Of a stretch of DNA of 28,855 nt, positions 1-8,692 are shown piece after piece. The notes under the pieces are model-generated. The model was given only the letters and a program-made list of their open reading frames with translations, did not search any database and had not been told where the DNA came from. Origin of the DNA: Prasinococcaceae sp. CCMP 1430. Taxonomy: Eukaryota > Prasinodermophyta > Palmophyllophyceae > Prasinococcales > Prasinococcaceae. The translations under genes were made by a program, and so were the position numbers. Location of the stretch: assembly GCA_013416795.1 (NCBI GenBank), contig RQSC01000016.1, positions 4,070 to 32,924 on the forward strand, given 5' to 3'. The stretch's first letter is position 1; every line of letters starts with the position of its first letter.

Positions 1-53
1 AGCCGCCTGGCGGCCACGCGCGGGCCGGCGGACGCGGCAGACGCAACGGCGCA

Positions 54-2285
54 ATGGCGGACCGCAACTGGACGGGCCTGTCGGGTGAGGGCGCGGCGCT
101 GGCGACTGGCTCGGGCGCTGGCCGGCACCTGCGCGCGGGTGGCGCGGCGCTGCTACTCGCCGCGGGTGAGGATGGCCGCGCCGCCGTGTGGGACTGCGAC
201 GCACGTAGGCTGGGCGCCACGCTGCCGCCGGTGGCCGCAGACGCGACGGGCAATGGCGGCGCCGCGAGCGCCGCCGCCGCCAGGAAAGGCCGCAGGCTAT
301 CGGGCTCGGGCGGCGCGGGCCACCTCGCGCTGCGGCTGAGCGTTGCTGCGTGGGCGCCGGCCGACGCGTGCAAGCAGGGCAAGCAGGGAAAGGCGGCGAC
401 GGCCGCAGCGGCGGCGGCCGCGCAGCGTCACGTGGTGGGTTTCGGCACGCACGACGGCGACGTGCTGGTGTGGGACGTGTCCGCTGCGTCCGCCGCGTGG
501 CGCGTCGCCGGCGCGCACGAGGGTGCGGTGCGTGCGCTCGCACTCTCCGCCGGTGGTGCGCGCGTCTTCTCCGGAGGTGATGATGGCAACGTGTGCGAGG
601 TGGACGGCACCGCGCGCAGCGTGGTGCGCACGTTTCGAGCGGCACAGCGGCCCATCGGCGCTCTCGCGCTCTCGCTGTGCGGCACGAGGCTGCTCAGCGG
701 CGCGAGCCGCGTGACGCTGTGGGACGTGAGCGGCGACTGCAGCGGCGACGCGCCAGCGCGCGTCGCTAAGGTGTCCGGCCACGCGTCCGCAGTGGGCAGC
801 GCCGCGTTCGCGCCCGACGGCCGGCTGGCGATGACCGCCTCGCGTGACGAGCGCGAGGTGGCGCTGTGGGACGCTCGCGGCGGCGCTGGTAGCAGCGCGG
901 CGGTGTGCCTGCTCGCATGTGACGCCGGTGTTGCGTCGGTGAGCTCCGCAGCGGTGAGCGGCGGCGCCGCCGCGCCGAAAGGAGCCTTCGTAGTGATGGC
1001 CCTCACCGTGGAGGGCGCCGCCTTCGTATGGCGCGTCTCGCCTGTCGGTGCAACGAAAAAGGGGAGCGTGAGTGCGGGCGCACTCTCGGTGTCTGCGCCT
1101 CCGCCTTGCGTGGTGAGGGTGAGCGGATCAAGCGGGGCACTGTGGGGGCTCTCCTCGGCGCGTGGTTCGAACGTCGGCGGCGCGTTCGCCGTTACGGTAG
1201 TGCACGGCTCACCCGCGCGGCCGACTGTGGGTACGCTTGAGTTCAGTGCGGGGGAGATGCGTGAGGGCGGCGCAGAGCGCACCGTGGAGCGCGAGGCCAC
1301 TGGTGGCGCGCTGGCTGCTAGTGCGGGAGTTGCAGCAGGCAGCGTGCCTCAGGCGCGCGCGGCGCCCGCATCTGCGCCGCACGTGCTCGACGCGGAGATG
1401 ATTGCCTCGGGGGCGCGTGCGGCCGACAAGCGCAAGCGCGGCGCGGACGCCGGAGAGGGAGACGAGGACGGCGCCGTCGGCTTGGCGGCAGCGGCTGAGC
1501 AGCAGGCGACTCTAGATGCGCTCGCGGGTGGCAGCGGCGGAGGAGAGCTGACGCTGGGCGAGCGTGTGGCCCGCCTCGCATTGGAGGGGGGTGGTGCCGC
1601 GGGCGCCGGTGGCAACAAGGATGGCGGCAAGGAAGGGCCGGGCGGTGGCACTGGTGGCGGTGCTGGCGGCAACTCTGTCGGATCAGTTGCGGTGCTGCTG
1701 GCCCAGGCGCTCGAGTCTCGCGATGAGGGCCTGCTGGAGCGTTGCCTGGCGGTAGGCAACGAGCGACAGGTGACTGCTTCCGTGGCCCGCCTGCCGCCCT
1801 CGCTGGCGGGCCCGCTGGTGGCCGCCGCCGCGTCGCGGCTGCGCGCCAAACCCACGCGTGCGGCGACACTATGCGTGTGGCTGCGTGCGTGCCTTGCAGC
1901 ACATGCCGCCACGCTGATGGCGTCACCCGCGGCGCAGGCGGCACTGCACGAGCTTTATGCTGCTGTGGACGCGCGCACGGCGATGCTATCACCACTGCTG
2001 CAACTCCAGGGGAGGCTGCACCTCCTCGCGGCACAGGCTGGCATGGGAGAGGCCGGTGCTGCACCGGTTGCGCGTGCCGAGGCGCTCGACGCGCCAATGG
2101 CCACATTCGTGGACGATGGCGACGTAGAGGCGGTGGACGTTGCAGGGGACGGCCTCGACTCGGAGGAGGACCAGGACGGCTCGGACATGTCCGAAGAAGA
2201 AGAACTTGACGACCTGTCCGCTGACGAGGACGACGAGGACGAAGACGACTATGCTGAGGAGGATCCCCTCAGCGACGAGGCGTGA
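54..2285 (+). CDS. UTP5: UTP5/WDR43-like SSU processome WD40 protein
   Basis: This 743-residue protein looks like Utp5 (WDR43), a t-UTP/UtpA subunit of the nucleolar small-subunit processome that acts in rRNA transcription and early pre-18S processing. The N-terminal half (about residues 1-340) has degenerate WD40 repeats ending in motifs such as AAVWD, VLVWDV, VTLWDV and VALWDA. A basic KRKRG patch near residue 459 could be a nuclear signal. Residues about 545-650 resemble the Utp12 domain of this family (for example LLAQALESRDEGLLERCL, then a WLRAC helix and a LHELYAAVD helix). The last 40 or so residues are a Glu/Asp-rich tail, common in nucleolar proteins. The ATG at 54 gives an intact frame and lies only 53 bases from the window edge, so an upstream exon cannot be excluded. 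The order WD40, then Utp12, then acidic tail separates it from the longer Utp12 and Utp21 proteins. Confidence 0.85.
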   Translation: MADRNWTGLSGEGAALATGSGAGRHLRAGGAALLLAAGEDGRAAVWDCDARRLGATLPPVAADATGNGGAASAAAARKGRRLSGSGGAGHLALRLSVAAWAPADACKQGKQGKAATAAAAAAAQRHVVGFGTHDGDVLVWDVSAASAAWRVAGAHEGAVRALALSAGGARVFSGGDDGNVCEVDGTARSVVRTFRAAQRPIGALALSLCGTRLLSGASRVTLWDVSGDCSGDAPARVAKVSGHASAVGSAAFAPDGRLAMTASRDEREVALWDARGGAGSSAAVCLLACDAGVASVSSAAVSGGAAAPKGAFVVMALTVEGAAFVWRVSPVGATKKGSVSAGALSVSAPPPCVVRVSGSSGALWGLSSARGSNVGGAFAVTVVHGSPARPTVGTLEFSAGEMREGGAERTVEREATGGALAASAGVAAGSVPQARAAPASAPHVLDAEMIASGARAADKRKRGADAGEGDEDGAVGLAAAAEQQATLDALAGGSGGGELTLGERVARLALEGGGAAGAGGNKDGGKEGPGGGTGGGAGGNSVGSVAVLLAQALESRDEGLLERCLAVGNERQVTASVARLPPSLAGPLVAAAASRLRAKPTRAATLCVWLRACLAAHAATLMASPAAQAALHELYAAVDARTAMLSPLLQLQGRLHLLAAQAGMGEAGAAPVARAEALDAPMATFVDDGDVEAVDVAGDGLDSEEDQDGSDMSEEEELDDLSADEDDEDEDDYAEEDPLSDEA

Positions 2286-2407
2286 GGCAGGCCCATCCCG
2301 CACGTGGATGGACGCTGCGGCGTGGCGGGCGGTGTAATTCGCATTTCTTCGAACGACCATGCGCCTGGCGCTCCCCTCGAGGCGCTCGCTCGTGCGACGT
2401 GCGTGAT

Positions 2408-2954
2408 TTACAGCGATGACACGAACAACTTGGCGCCACAAATGTTCTTGCCGTCCATCGCAGCGCGCGCTTTGGTCGCCGCTGCCGCATCGGCGAACGT
2501 GATGTAGCCGACAGGCGCCGCGCCTGTGGCGCTGGCCACAGTTGCGCTCGCGAGTGTGCCGAAGGAACTGAATGCCGCGCGCAGGTGGTCCCCAGAAAGT
2601 GCTGGCGGCAAGCCACGCACCAGCAGCGAACACCCTTCGGCGCCCTTCTCGTGGCCCTCGGGAGGGGGAGGGGGCGCGTCGCTACCGATGCCGCCACTTT
2701 GCTGGGTCTGGCTGTGCCACATCCGCTGCTGCGGCTGGCCGGCGGGGTACCCCCCGTGCGCCGGCAAGTGGGCGTAGCCAGCGTTTTGGTGCGCGTACGC
2801 GCTGCTGTAGTGCGCAATGCCCGCAGCACCCCTGCCTGCAACCAGCTCGCTCACCATCTGTTTAGCACGCGCAACGGCAGTCTCGGTGCCCGAGAAGGTC
2901 ACGATGTGCGTGTGCGGGTCGACCTGAACCTGCGGCACCGTCGCATGCGCACAT

Positions 2955-3025
<71 letters not shown>

Positions 3026-3831
3026 CGCGCGCGCGTGCGTGTGCGCGTGCACCGATGGCAGTCAGGTACTCTGAGAGTGGCGCGCGATCGTAGTGGCACA
3101 TGCATGGGCACCTGACGGAATACCTTGCACCCCGAGGTCGATTCGACGGCCTTGATGTTCACGCCGCGCGTGCCGATGATGCGGCCGACGACGCTCTTGT
3201 CCATCGGTTGCGAGAAATCTAGCATCTGCGCGGCTGCAGGCACGGACGCGTGCGTATGTACGGGCGTTGAGATTGCACCCGCAGGCCTCGCCCATGACGA
3301 CTCGGCGGTCCGAGTATTGTAGTAGTACGTGTGGCCGCTCTTTGGATCGACGCCGTGCACCCACTCGGACGCGGCAGTTGAAGTCGCCGTGGCCGTCGCG
3401 GCCGGGCCGCTCGTGTCTGCGGGCGCCTTGCGTTTCATGCCACGTGCTGCGCTGCCATCGCTTGTGGGGTCGATGGCGGCGGCAGCGACGGGTGGCGTTT
3501 CCTCCGCGGCGTCGGCCTTCTTCGCGGGCACTGTGGGAGCAACGGTGGCCCCGGCGGCCGCGCCCTGTGGCTCGGAGACTGCCTCATTGACCTGCTTGGG
3601 CCCCTCATCCGCTTGCTCGGCCTCCTCTACGGCCCCCACTTCAACTTGCTCAGCCTCCTCTTCGGCCCCCTCATCCGCTTGCTCGACATCCTTGTTGGCC
3701 TCCTCCGCCGCGATGGCCTCCTCGAGCCTCGCGACCAGAGCGGCTTTGAGCCCCTTCGAGTCGAGCCCGCGCTTCTTGAGCGCGGCACGGAGCTCGACCA
3801 CTTTCATCTTGCTCACCGCCGAGGCGGCCAT
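2408..3831 (-). CDS. SAP-WW-KH-RRM domain RNA-binding protein
   Basis: The coding exons are 3831-3124 and 2929-2408 (minus strand), giving 409 residues. The intron is 3123-2930, with donor AAG|GTATTC and acceptor CCGCAG|GTT, phase 0. Splicing joins ESTSGCK to VQVDPHTHIVTFSG and so restores a KH domain. Domains in order: SAP (about 9-43, KVVELRAALKKRGLDSKGLK); an acidic Glu/Ala linker; WW (about 152-183, with WVHGVDPKSGHTYYYN and a second Trp in SSWARP); KH (about 208-265, GxxG loop in IIGTRG); RRM (about 335-408, RNP2-like LLVRGL, RNP1-like VGYITF). SAP domains bind DNA or scaffold/matrix regions, WW domains bind proline motifs, and KH and RRM bind single-stranded RNA. A nuclear role coupling chromatin or splicing to RNA is inferred. 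I do not recognise a named orthologue with this domain order. The ATG at 3831 places SAP right at the N-terminus. Confidence 0.85.
2930..3123 (-). other. Intron of the SAP-WW-KH-RRM gene with GT microsatellite
   Basis: This 194-bp GT-AG intron splits the KH domain. Its length is not a multiple of three, and reading through it in the exon 1 frame would translate the CA repeat as alternating Thr-His and shift the RRM out of frame. About a third of it is the (GT)31 tract, followed by a further alternating purine-pyrimidine stretch. Confidence 0.85.
2957..3018. repeat. (GT)31 microsatellite
   Basis: This is a perfect dinucleotide tract of 62 bp (GT on the plus strand, CA on the sense strand of the gene). 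From about 3022 to 3050 the sequence continues as alternating GC/GT, so roughly 90 bp is almost purely alternating purine-pyrimidine, a composition prone to Z-DNA. It lies inside an intron, starting about 25 bases from the 3' splice site. Confidence 0.97.
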
Positions 3832-4165
3832 CGCGCGCTCGCGCTCGCGCGCTCGCGAGCGCGTGAATGGCGCTCGTGCTGCGCGAGTCGCGCTCGCTGA
3901 AGCCGGCGCCGCGGTGGCGTGCGTGGCCGCCGCCGCCGCCGCAGTGGCTCGCGCCGCTCCGGCCCTCGAGAGCGGCGCGGCCGAGCGCAGGTCGCCGCCT
4001 CGGCTGAAACCCGAACCTTCACTACAGAACTAATGTAATGTATTTTGATCTGAACCAACAACACGTACAGCACATGTACGGTATATTTAGGGTAGAGGGT
4101 ACAGGGAACATCAACTCCACCGTGAAATCGTGCGTTGCATGAGGGGCGTGTGGTGCTGTGCTTGC
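3832..4165. other. Intergenic: promoter of gene 2 and 3' region of gene 3
   Basis: This 334-bp gap separates two minus-strand genes. It is GC-rich next to the gene 2 start (palindrome at 3848-3863) and AT-rich at 4018-4095. The AT-rich part contains TATATTTAGGG around 4082-4092 and two GTAC-containing motifs (CGTACA, TGTACG). I see no ORF with family resemblance and no RNA gene. Confidence 0.6.
3848..3863. repeat. 16-bp perfect palindrome upstream of gene 2
   Basis: The sequence CGCGCTCGCGAGCGCG equals its own reverse complement. It lies 17 bases upstream of the SAP-protein start codon, within a run of GCTCGCGC-type repeats. It could form a hairpin in the 5' leader or be a symmetric protein site; no function can be assigned. 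Confidence 0.7.
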
Positions 4166-5565
4166 TTAGGGGAGCGGGTGGGCGTTACCAAGGTCGTTGA
4201 CATGGTAGCCGTCGGCGTAGGCGTAATCACCGCTGCCGTCGCCCGTCCGGTAGAGGTTGAAGAGGGGCACGAGTGCGCCGCATGGGGCGCGCGCGACGCC
4301 GTCTGGGCTGGCGCCTGTACCGGCGTGAACGTCGGGAGGGGTGCGGCGCACGATGCGCCGGCGGGGGAGCATGAGCCACCGTATAATCTGTGCGGTGAGG
4401 GTTGCGGGCGGCCATGCGCGCCTCATCGTCAGCATCGGGTCTTGCAATGCGAGGCGCCTGCCATTCTGTGATGGCCACGCACGCGCACGTACCAAAGCTC
4501 GTAGCTTCAGCGCGGCGTGCAACGCGACTGTGAGGAAATTAGGCGACGAGGGATAGTCCATGGCCCTCCTGAGTCGGTCGTCAAGCATGGCATACACGCA
4601 CCACCTTGCAATGCCCCTCGCAGGCCCTGGCACCACCGACAGCATCATTGCGATGGTCGTGTCCCCGATGCGCGGGTTGTCCTCTGAGTACTTCATCTCG
4701 CTCCTCTCGTACTCCTCGCTCTCCTCGGCCATCTTTTCAAGCGACTCAGGGACCCCGCCGATGCCCATTCTCTCCCCAACCCGCCGCCAGTACATGAAGA
4801 GAGCGTTGCGTTCCGCAGGGGTGGTGTCTCGCCAGCCGAAGCGCTCTGTCCAGCGCAGTGGTTCGAGGACGAAGAGGCTCAGCTTTGCATGGCGGTCCCA
4901 TCCGGGCGGGCAGGTGGGCCTCGGCGTCAGCACCGGGTCTCGCGATGCTAGGCGCGCGTCTTCTACATCGAGATCTGCCCACGCACCACGTATCGAAAGG
5001 CAGCGTCGCGAGCTTCCTTGCCCCCGGGTACACGCGCGCGCGCGGCGTGTATTGCGTTCATGCGCGCGAGCGCGCGGGCGTGGCGTGCGGAGCACTCTCC
5101 GTTCTCGGCCATCTCACGCAGCAGCAGGTCGGTGTCATCATAGCGCACAGCGGCGTCTGCCTCAAAGCCGCCCGAAGCCACAAGCGATGCGCTCACGGCA
5201 GGAATGGCGTACGATCGGAACAGAGCGAACTCGAGCGACGTGCGCCACAGCCATGGCATGTCAACGCCGGCAAAGCCGCGGAGCAGTTCGAGGCGGTCGT
5301 CGTCGTCTTCTGGGTCGAGCGCCGCCCGCGCGCGCGACCTCGAGTGCCGAGCAAGCGCGACGGCGCACGCGTACACCGTGAGAGCCGCCGGCAAGGCACA
5401 ACAGGCAGCACCGGCGCCCACCGTTGGGAGTGCACAAGCTGTGTGCGCTCGTCCTTGCCGCGATGGGGCGTGCGGCAACCAGGCAGCGCGAGATGACAGC
5501 GTCCGCACAACGGGCCGCACGAAGCGCGGCCCTGGCACCCGCGCGCTTGGCCGAGCGACCGCCAT
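4166..5565 (-). CDS. MpaB/DUF2236-type oxygenase-like protein
   Basis: The exons are 5565-4987, 4882-4493 and 4387-4166, giving 396 residues. The protein resembles the ER-bound oxygenase mpaB/mpaB'/rubber-oxygenase catalytic domain (PF09995, DUF2236), a helical family that binds b-type heme. Visible family features are the segment ARMNAIHAA with its His, then FRYV joined across the first intron to LSLFVLEPLRWTERFGWR, then YWRRVGERMGIGGVPESL, and finally the C-terminal LMLPRR and DGYHVNDLG. The first 40 residues are Arg-rich and lack acidic residues, like an organelle-targeting or signal-anchor leader, followed by a hydrophobic stretch (about 44-71). The frame extends upstream to a GTG at 5613, but 5565 is the first in-frame ATG. 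The substrate is unknown; family members cleave or oxidise isoprenoid chains. Both introns are phase 0 and resemble each other. Confidence 0.8.
4388..4492 (-). repeat. Introner-like intron 2 of the MpaB-like gene
   Basis: This 105-bp GT-AG intron has donor TTTG|GTACGT and acceptor CGCACAG|ATT, phase 0. Removing it joins KLRAL to IIRWLMLPRR. From about base 36 it contains a 53-bp segment starting GCGCCTCGCATT and ending CCGCCCG that aligns without gaps to intron 1 at 43 of 53 positions. Its length is a multiple of three and it has no in-frame stop, so retention would add 35 residues. Confidence 0.75.
4883..4986 (-). repeat. Introner-like intron 1 of the MpaB-like gene
   Basis: This 104-bp GT-AG intron has donor TACGTG|GTGCGT and acceptor GCAAAG|CTG, phase 0. 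Splicing gives FRYV-LSLFVLEP, which matches the family. From about base 32 it holds the 53-bp segment starting GCGCCTAGCATC that is 81% identical to intron 2. It has an in-frame stop after eight codons, so retention would truncate the protein. Confidence 0.8.
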
Positions 5566-5690
5566 CCCTCGCCCGGCCCTGGAGTCGGCTGCTGCGGGGG
5601 ATAGGAGTGGCACTCACCACCTGCCCGCCCACCCACCATGGCAGCAAAACCAGACTGAACCCTAAACACCTTACCTCCAAATCCTGCCGC

Positions 5691-5726
5691 CGAGCCCACC
5701 ACCGAGCCCACCACTGAGCCCACCAC
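5691..5726. repeat. Three 12-bp tandem repeats
   Basis: Units CGAGCCCACCAC at 5691-5702 and 5703-5714 are identical; the third (5715-5726) differs by one C-to-T change. They lie in the divergent promoter just before the (GC)10 tract. Confidence 0.85.
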
Positions 5727-5731
5727 CCTGG

Positions 5732-5751
5732 GCGCGCGCGCGCGCGCGCGC
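5732..5751. repeat. (GC)10 tract
   Basis: Twenty bases of perfect GC alternation lie between the divergent genes 3 and 4. This is a self-complementary sequence prone to Z-DNA. Confidence 0.9.
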
Positions 5752-5914
5752 CGTGGATGTGGAGAGTGACAGCGAAAGTGCGAAGTTGCCTGCCACGAAG
5801 CGCATCCGCAAACGCAGACGTCTACGAGCGCAGCGCAGCCAGCGCCACACGCACCGCGGGTGCCACCGCCTTGTCAGCCGGGCGGCATTGGAGGCACTCT
5901 CCGAGCGCGCGGCG

Positions 5915-8326
5915 ATGCCCGTGCCGCCGCGCGACGTGGTGGCATGGGCGGACGGCGCGCGCGTGTGCGTCGTGGCGGGGGCACAGCTCGAGCGCGCACA
6001 TGCGGGTGTCGAGTGCGCCGACGCGGGGGCAGGTGGCGGGGTGGGAGCGCTCACCGCTCGTGCCACGCCTGCGCTGACACTCGAGTGCTCGGAAGTCGTC
6101 GAGGCCGTGGAGGTCGATGTTGACCGACACCAGCACGCAGGTGCGCTATCGCGCGGTCTGCGCAAGCGTGCTGGCGCGCGCTTTGATGCGCGCAGTCGTC
6201 CGACGGCCAACTGCGCGTTGCCTTCGGGCTTGGGTCGCCGCGCTGACGCGCTGCACTCGGCGTACGTGCGCAGGCTATCATACCGCGCTCGTGCTCGTAG
6301 CGTCTGGCAGAACGATCGGCCTCTTCGAGGTGCGCTTGAGCGCGTTGTGTGCTGCCTCCTCCGACAAGGCCGTCGCGACAGCCACAGCTTCAGGGAAGCT
6401 CAAAGGCGTCGCCTGGGCGCCACGCGGCGACCAAAGTGCTGCCGATGCGCGTCTTTGCGCGTCCGCCGGGCCCACAGTGGAAGTGTACAGAGCGCGTGTG
6501 CTCGACAGCGCGAACGAGCTTGTGCTAGCGTGCGAGCTTCGACACCCGAGCGGCGATGATATCTGCACGTCCTCATTCTCTTGCGTCACGTTCGTGAATG
6601 GGTCCGTGCTCGCTGCCGCCGCGGCACATGAGGTGGTCATCGCTGCGCTCGGACCGGCTGCAGACGAGCACGGCGAGCTACATGTTACGGGCACGCGTAG
6701 GCTTCTACTTGGCGCCGCGGCGCCACTGTGTTCGCTCGCTGTCATGCGCGCGGACGGTGCCGGGTTCGACACCGCCTTACTTCTGGCGACAGCCGGCGCC
6801 CCGCTGTCGATTGGGGAGGCGATCGGTTCCGCCGCGGGCAGCGATGAAACCTCTGGCGGCGCCCGCGACGCCCATCGTTCGGAGCTTGTGCCAGCTGCCG
6901 TGCGACCTGATCCAGCGGGTGCAATCGTCGAGCTGCGAGCACCTGCGGAGGGGTCAGCCTCGGGAAGCGCCGACGAGGCGGAGCAATCGGTGCCCTCGTT
7001 TCTGCTGCTCAGAGGTGCCGACGGCGACAGAAATGGCGCCGCCGACAGGGCGTCTTCGGGTGGGTGTACTCGCGGGAGGCTTTATGCGCTGACGATACGC
7101 GGCCTCTGGCCAGAGCGACAGAATGGGACGAGGGAATCGAACGAGGGCACGGTGGCGGCACACAAGTCATGTGAACATGCTGCACATCTGTCGCTGTCGG
7201 ATCGCTCGGTTGCGCTGCCGGCTGACATTGCAACGCCCAACGTGCTGCTCGCGAGCACAAGCGGAGGTGTGTACGTTGGCTCGACCGAAGGGATGGCAGC
7301 ATACGCGGGACTGATCGCCTATGATGGGAACACGCTTGCGCGACGCGAGCAAGAAGACGCACCGCTGCACGCAATGTCGGCGTTGCGCGCACAGCCCCGG
7401 CAGCGCCTGCGAGGGGCCTCCGTGGCGTGCTCTGGAGCGCTGTGGGCCGTGGTGAGCTCGCATGAGCGCACAACCCCGCTCAGCGCCAATGACGCGGCGG
7501 CAGACGCAGCAGCCATCGCCTTCAGCCTCAAGAGCAAGTGCGTTCTTGCGCGAACACGCGACCTGCGCTGCGAACGTGCCGCCATCGAGGCGCGCGAATT
7601 CTGAGAGTGCGAGCGGCGCCCTCCTCTAGCACATGCCTGACACCAGCGACTGCCGCCGCGTGCTCTGGCGCTCCGGAATCGCCACTGTGCAGGTCCCCCC
7701 GCGGCAAGGAGACAGTGTCAGTCCACACGCTGCGAGCAGGCGAGCCCGCAACTCCGGCGCACATCGAGGGCGCGTTTGACGCTGCGTCCACTGGGGCTGA
7801 CTGTGCGCGCGATCCGGTTGCACTTGCGCTGGGGCTGGGTACGTTCAGCAGCAAGCGAACGAACGTCAGCGGAGGCGGGGGCAACGCCAACGAGCACAGC
7901 ATCACTGCTGGCGGGTTGTCCGAGCTGGGCTCGCTTTCCCTGGAACGCGCCGGCATTGTATCGGGTAGCGCAGTCGCAGCGCAGTGGAAGGACGTCCAAG
8001 GCGGCGGGGAGGGAGCGCCAGGAGGCGAAGGTGCAGCTGGCGCATGTCGTAGCGCAAGACCGGGCGGAAGTGATAGAGCGTGGGCGCACCTAGCCGGTGA
8101 CGCTAGAATAGTGATGGGCAGCGCGCTCGCTTCGCAGTGGGGGAGCAAGCCACGCGAGAAAAGCTCTGACGGTCTCGGCGGCGCTGGGATGCGGCAAGTG
8201 CTCGGTGCAATCACCGCACTGAGCGAGGCCTTGGACGCGCGCTTCGACCGCGTCGATGCCGCCCTACAGAGGCAGGAGAGGCGGATACGCGCTATCGAAA
8301 GCAAGGTGAGCAACGATCGCGGTTGA
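5915..8326 (+). CDS. Unrecognised protein, possible beta-propeller with coiled-coil end
   Basis: The proposed exons are 5915-6140, 6274-7537 and 7630-8326, giving 728 residues. Introns: 6141-6273 (CGCAG|GTGCGC to GTGCGCAG|GC, phase 1) and 7538-7629 (AGCAA|GTGCGT to CTCCTCTAG|CA, phase 2). I do not recognise the family. The N-terminus (DVVAWADGARVCVVAGAQ, later LVLVASGRTIGLFEV and LKGVAWAPRG) reads like beta-propeller strands and faintly recalls the TFIIIC 90-kDa subunit, but this is weak. The third exon is Gly/Ser-rich and contains a motif twice, 51 residues apart (IVSGSAVAAQW and IVMGSALASQW). The last 45 residues (ALDARFDRVDAALQRQERRI) look like a coiled coil. The in-frame repeat supports the third-exon frame. 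The start is uncertain: the frame is open back to a GTG at 5753, and 5915 is the first in-frame ATG. Confidence 0.6.
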
Positions 8327-8692
8327 GCTCTGTTTGTACACAATATGTAAACGCGTTTTAAAAAATGTATGTGTGTATCAAGGGGCCAGCTGGCTACAAC
8401 TACCAGCGGGCACTCGATGATGCTGCGCAATAGCACAGGCATCATGGGCGTCGCACTGCTGCCTCATCACTCAGGGGGAAAAACTGTAGGAAGTGCGCAC
8501 GCGCGCGTCTTGTATTTCACATGCGTGCGCTTTATGACAGGCACGCCTTTCTTGTCTCATGTCGAAGCGTGTCCGCGGCGAGACACTCGCGATCGCCCGA
8601 CTCACTCGCGCTCCAGACCGTCTGCCAAAAGTAGCTGTCGATAGAGCTCCGAGGTAAGCGGTAATACCACTGCCATGCCTGCCGTCTCAGCG
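8327..8692. other. Intergenic between convergent genes 4 and 5
   Basis: This 366-bp region between two stop codons is presumably 3' untranslated sequence of both genes. Just after the gene 4 stop it has TTTGTACA (8333-8340), ATGTAA (8345-8350) and an A/T-rich patch (TTTTAAAAAATG). I see no gene or RNA structure. Confidence 0.6.

Larger units (their letters stand above)
5566..5914. promoter_or_regulatory. Divergent promoter region between genes 3 and 4
   Basis: This 349-bp gap lies between two divergently transcribed genes. It contains AACCCTAA at 5658-5665, three 12-bp tandem units (CGAGCCCACCAC type) at 5691-5726 and a (GC)10 run at 5732-5751. After 5753 the frame of gene 4 stays open and encodes a basic KRIRKRRRLRAQR stretch, but that frame starts with GTG. 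An ATG at 5757 is in a different frame. Transcription start sites cannot be placed. Confidence 0.55.

Noticed and set aside
1160-1175. tRNA B-box-like GGTTCGAAC
   Set aside because: It lies inside the UTP5-like coding sequence and no cloverleaf can be formed around it.
2899-3123. Continuation of the SAP protein as a Thr-His repeat
   Set aside because: It arises only by reading the CA microsatellite intron. Splicing instead restores a proper KH domain and leads into the RRM.
7776-8093. Alternative plus-strand frame through exon 3 of gene 4 with a helical-looking end (EAKVQLAHVVAQDRAEVI)
   Set aside because: The chosen frame carries the repeated IVxGSAxAxQW motif and the coiled-coil C-terminus and reads through to 8326, so it is preferred. 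A hidden intron here is not excluded.
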